Assembly: GCF_000970045.1 (NCBI RefSeq)
Contig: NZ_CP009505.1
Coordinates: 744,001 to 808,000 of the forward strand
Direction: 5' to 3'
Source: Methanosarcina sp. MTP4
GTDB taxonomy: Archaea; Halobacteriota; Methanosarcinia; Methanosarcinales; Methanosarcinaceae
Length of the DNA stretch: 64,000 bases
Position numbers and translations under genes: made by a program. Below the pieces are notes generated by a model. The model did no database searches and was not told where the DNA came from. It saw nothing but the letters and a program-made list of their open reading frames with translations. Of this stretch, positions 61,193 through 64,000 are shown one piece after another (the first letter of the stretch is position 1; each line of letters begins with the position of its first letter).

Positions 61193-62602
61193 TTATTTGG
61201 GAGGCCAGTTCTTCTCCATCCAGCCGGGGATACGGCCGGAGTCCATTGGGCCTACCATGACGTTTGCACCGAGGGAGTCCTCAATGTCACCCTGGAGGCG
61301 GGCGGAAAGACCCGGAACGATAAGGGTGTTGTGGTTTACGTCCTTTTTAAGGTCGAAGCCGGCCTTGTCAAAGGCGTCCTTTACCTTGTCTGAGGTCAGC
61401 TGGCCACCGGCAACGGCAGCTTCCACGCCGATACCGTCGGTGTCAACTGCAAGCAGCCAGCAGTCTATTCCGTTGGATGCAATGTCGCTCTCTACCGTAT
61501 AGTAGGTAAGGGCGAAGTTTGTGGTGAAGAACACCGGGGAATCTACTGTCGGGCTTCCTACCTGGTACATGGCACCGTCAACGGCTACAGGGGTTCTTGG
61601 GTCAGTGTAGATGGTGTCTACCAGGTGCATCTCAGGCAGGACGGCATATGGCTCCATGCTGTGTAGGATCATTATGTCGCCGTATCTGATGGTGAACATT
61701 GAAGCCATCACGGTTTCCCAGTACGAGGCACTGACAGGGTCCTCGATTCCTGCCATCCAGGCTGTGAACGGAAGGGCCAGTATCGGGTATGCAATCTCGA
61801 CGTCCCCATCGATTCCTGCTCTCCTGATCTTCAGGAAGTTGGTGAATGTGTCCTTCAGGCCCTTGCCTACCGGAACGGTTCCGGGGTCAAGGACAATGTC
61901 CTGAATGCCTGCCTCGGCTAAGGTCTTTGCGAGGGTCTTGAGGGCATCAAGGTCATTGAGGGCAGAAACTACCACAGGCACCTTGTACTCAAGGGCAAGT
62001 TCTCCTACTTCCTTCCAGTTGTCCTTGTTTGCGGCGTAGAGCAGCGGGTTCTTGTCCTTTACTACTTCAAGGCCTGCTTTGAGGACTGCAGGATCGAAGG
62101 AACATAGGATTAAGGGGAGATCTGTTGTCTCTGCTACCTTCTTGACGGCTGCTGCGAACTTTGCGGGGTCTCCGGAGGCTGCCCTTACTGCCACACCGTC
62201 GAGGAGGAGGTAGTTTCCTACATAGAACTTCCTGAAGTCAGCAATCTGCTTCACTCTCTCCACAAGGGCAGCTTCTTCCATGTTGTCTGCCACATCGAAG
62301 AACATCTTTGTCTTGTTGAAGAAAGTGAGCTTGTGGCGGTACAGGACATCGTCCCCACCGATCTTTGCTGCTTTCTCGCCTACACCGATGATCACTTCAC
62401 GGATTTCGGGAGCAAGGAGCCCTTCTAGTTCTGCAAGCTTCTTTGCGAACTTCTTTTCCTTAACCAGGGGTGGGCAATCTGCAGTCTTACCGGACCTGTC
62501 GATCAGCTTTGATGCAAAGGCCATACAGGTGGGTTCCCCACATTCTCCACAGTTTGTCTGGGGCAGGTACTTGTAGGCTTGTAATGGGCTGTTTATTTTC
62601 AT
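61193..62602 (-). CDS. cdhE: Acetyl-CoA decarbonylase/synthase gamma subunit (corrinoid Fe-S protein, large)
   Basis: A 469-residue protein. The N-terminal 4Fe-4S domain has C18-x2-C21-x4-C26-x16-C43 (YLPQTNCGECGEPTC, ADCPPL), followed by a TIM barrel (PLILCSFDPAVLKAGLEVVK, ILDP-like DIVLDPGTVPVG) and the C-terminal corrinoid-binding region (HNTLIVPGLSARLQGDIEDS). With CdhD it carries the methyl group between tetrahydrosarcinapterin and the acetyl-CoA synthase site in acetate cleavage or carbon fixation. It is three bases behind cdhD, with GGAGGTG before the ATG. It is the last gene of the operon. Confidence 0.97.
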   Translation of the reverse strand: MKINSPLQAYKYLPQTNCGECGEPTCMAFASKLIDRSGKTADCPPLVKEKKFAKKLAELEGLLAPEIREVIIGVGEKAAKIGGDDVLYRHKLTFFNKTKMFFDVADNMEEAALVERVKQIADFRKFYVGNYLLLDGVAVRAASGDPAKFAAAVKKVAETTDLPLILCSFDPAVLKAGLEVVKDKNPLLYAANKDNWKEVGELALEYKVPVVVSALNDLDALKTLAKTLAEAGIQDIVLDPGTVPVGKGLKDTFTNFLKIRRAGIDGDVEIAYPILALPFTAWMAGIEDPVSASYWETVMASMFTIRYGDIMILHSMEPYAVLPEMHLVDTIYTDPRTPVAVDGAMYQVGSPTVDSPVFFTTNFALTYYTVESDIASNGIDCWLLAVDTDGIGVEAAVAGGQLTSDKVKDAFDKAGFDLKKDVNHNTLIVPGLSARLQGDIEDSLGANVMVGPMDSGRIPGWMEKNWPPK

Positions 62603-62605
62603 TGT

Positions 62606-63913
62606 TTACACCTCCGCTGCGATCCAGTTGGAAATGTCAACAGGCTCTGCATCTATCGAACCGAATAGGGTCTGCGTGGCCTTCTTCAGGAAAGCAACCG
62701 ATGTCGGGTGCATCATCATGAAGAGATCGTTTCCTGCAAGGGCAAGGGACAGACCAGTGACAATCTCCCAGATCGGACCTCTGTATTCTCTCGGTCCCCA
62801 GTCGGAGTCTTCCTTTAGTGGAGATCCAACCATCCAGGACTCACGGGCACCCCATGCGTTGGTGGTACCTGAGGACATTGGGAAGGTCAGTTCGTCGTCA
62901 CCGAGGAGGGCTGCAAGCCTGATGCGCTCCATGTTGGTGTAAGCGTAGTCGAGACCATATCCGAGGGCTGCAGTGGTCGGGTCCATGATTATCCTTTCCC
63001 TGGGCACGTTGCACTGCTTCATGAGCTTCCTGTTCAGTTCCTTCTGGGAGTTCATGTCCAGCTGTGTCCATGAAAGCACATCGTGGTCGTACTTTAATGC
63101 GGCCTCTGCGATTGCTGCATAGTCCAGGTTCAGGCTTGCAGATGCAAGGAGGCAGCGCTCGCCTTCTGCAACTTCTGCTGCTTTTGCGAGGACTTCTGGG
63201 TCCTTCTGCGGGTTCCCGGATCCACCGATCGCGATTGGCACGTCAACTGCCTGCAGGACTTCTTCTACAACCTTGGCTGCTTCCTTGGCGGGTGTGTCCT
63301 TGATGAGCGGGTCGGTTGAAATCAGGTGGATTGTGATCATGTCGGCGTTGAACTGTTCAACGTTCTTCTTTGCCCATTCTCCAGGGCTGTCCATGACTTC
63401 GTCGTAGTTCTGCTTGACAGCCTTTGCAAGGCCGATTCGCATGTCGAATACGTCGATTGTAACCTGGTTCCTGTTAGGCATCTCAGCGTCGAAGTAGAAC
63501 GGAAGGGCCTTCTCGCCACCAACGTGCACTGCCTTTCCACGGCTTCCACCGTCTGCTGATGTGTTACCTATCCTGACTTCCTGTATTGGGGTTGCCCAAT
63601 CTGCCATGTTTGCAACGTCGAATTTGGCAGGGATAAGATCCTTAAACTTCGGGGCAGCAAGGGCAGCGGCCGGGGCAGGAGCTCCTGCTCCGATACCTAC
63701 GGGGTAGCCGAACATACCTGCAATTCTTGCGAAGTGCTGGGCAAGTACTGCACTCTCCTGTCCCAGGGCTGCAGCGAGCATCGGGTCAAAGCCACCGCCA
63801 AGACCTCCCAGGTCAAGTTCAATGTCCCCTTCAATAGTAACACCTTCGAGGGCTTCTACGTCCATGCCCGCGAACATGTCTGTAATGTCAGTTAATTTCA
63901 TCTTCTTTGCCAT
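62606..63913 (-). CDS. cdhD: Acetyl-CoA decarbonylase/synthase delta subunit (corrinoid Fe-S protein, small)
   Basis: A 435-residue protein with the CdhD layout. An acidic N-terminal segment ([19 protein letters not shown]) leads into a TIM barrel ([60 protein letters not shown]) and a conserved C-terminal domain ([18 protein letters not shown]). It partners CdhE in the corrinoid protein of the CO dehydrogenase/acetyl-CoA synthase complex. The ATG has GGTGAGG upstream. The rest of the cdh operon should lie to the right; the last 87 bases of the window show only a leader. Confidence 0.97.
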   Translation of the reverse strand: MAKKMKLTDITDMFAGMDVEALEGVTIEGDIELDLGGLGGGFDPMLAAALGQESAVLAQHFARIAGMFGYPVGIGAGAPAPAAALAAPKFKDLIPAKFDVANMADWATPIQEVRIGNTSADGGSRGKAVHVGGEKALPFYFDAEMPNRNQVTIDVFDMRIGLAKAVKQNYDEVMDSPGEWAKKNVEQFNADMITIHLISTDPLIKDTPAKEAAKVVEEVLQAVDVPIAIGGSGNPQKDPEVLAKAAEVAEGERCLLASASLNLDYAAIAEAALKYDHDVLSWTQLDMNSQKELNRKLMKQCNVPRERIIMDPTTAALGYGLDYAYTNMERIRLAALLGDDELTFPMSSGTTNAWGARESWMVGSPLKEDSDWGPREYRGPIWEIVTGLSLALAGNDLFMMMHPTSVAFLKKATQTLFGSIDAEPVDISNWIAAEV

Positions 63914-64000
63914 GTAAACCTCACCGTTTCAGTTGATTATCCGTTTTTATGAGTGACTGAATTAATGTGATGCGTTTTTTATGGACTATAAAGATCCGCT

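Overview
The window reads as chromosomal DNA of a methanogenic archaeon of the genus Methanosarcina. The main evidence is the CO dehydrogenase/acetyl-CoA synthase gamma and delta subunits (cdhE, cdhD) at the right end. Supporting it are archaeal information-processing genes (TFE, NMD3, archaeal ProRS, proteasome beta, the beta-CASP/KH nuclease FttA), two membrane pyrophosphatase genes, AT-rich spacers with tandem repeats, and archaeal TATA boxes. No species is claimed.

Left part (1-9340): a metal/sulfur stress island. Two permease plus small-thioredoxin modules (one cut by the window edge) accompany an ArsR repressor, a DGC zinc protein, a TauE/SafE exporter and a DsrE-DsrF-DsrH sulfur-relay trio. 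The trio is preceded by two paralogous 265-residue proteins that join an ArsR-type winged helix to a four-cysteine Fe-S domain with exactly the spacing found in CdhE. Palindromes of the type TTTCAAAT/ATTTGAAA lie upstream of three of these transcription units and suggest a shared regulon. 9507-12439 is nitrogen uptake: amt, then divergent glnK-amt.

Middle-left part (12646-27235): a methyltransferase and a geranylgeranyl-reductase-type flavoprotein, then the most unusual block. It holds three TPR proteins, a Vps4/CdvC-like AAA ATPase with an MIT-like N-terminus, two paralogous ESCRT-III/PspA-like helical proteins, a coiled-coil protein, a membrane-anchored eukaryote-like Ser/Thr kinase with an aromatic-repeat ectodomain, and two unknown proteins. 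Together they look like a candidate membrane-remodelling system, in a genome that also has FtsZ and SepF in this same window. Two of the three copies of a MITE-like hairpin repeat lie inside or beside this block.

Middle part (27565-48156): glycolytic pyruvate kinase and archaeal class I aldolase, three tRNA genes, small zinc ribbons, CobT, ProRS, a sepF-ZPR1 pair near a PUA protein, two MFS transporters, a complete IscB-type RNA-guided nuclease with a structured upstream region fitting an omega RNA, a frameshifted K+-independent H+-pyrophosphatase, and an intact K+-dependent (probably Na+-pumping) pyrophosphatase.

Right part (48736-63913): mostly housekeeping. A dihydropteroate-synthase-related protein, FtsZ, a HAD phosphatase, FttA, proteasome beta, an HD-domain protein, TFE, an ATP-grasp ligase, NMD3 and cdhDE. 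Most long spacers carry their own short tandem-repeat family, each with a different unit.
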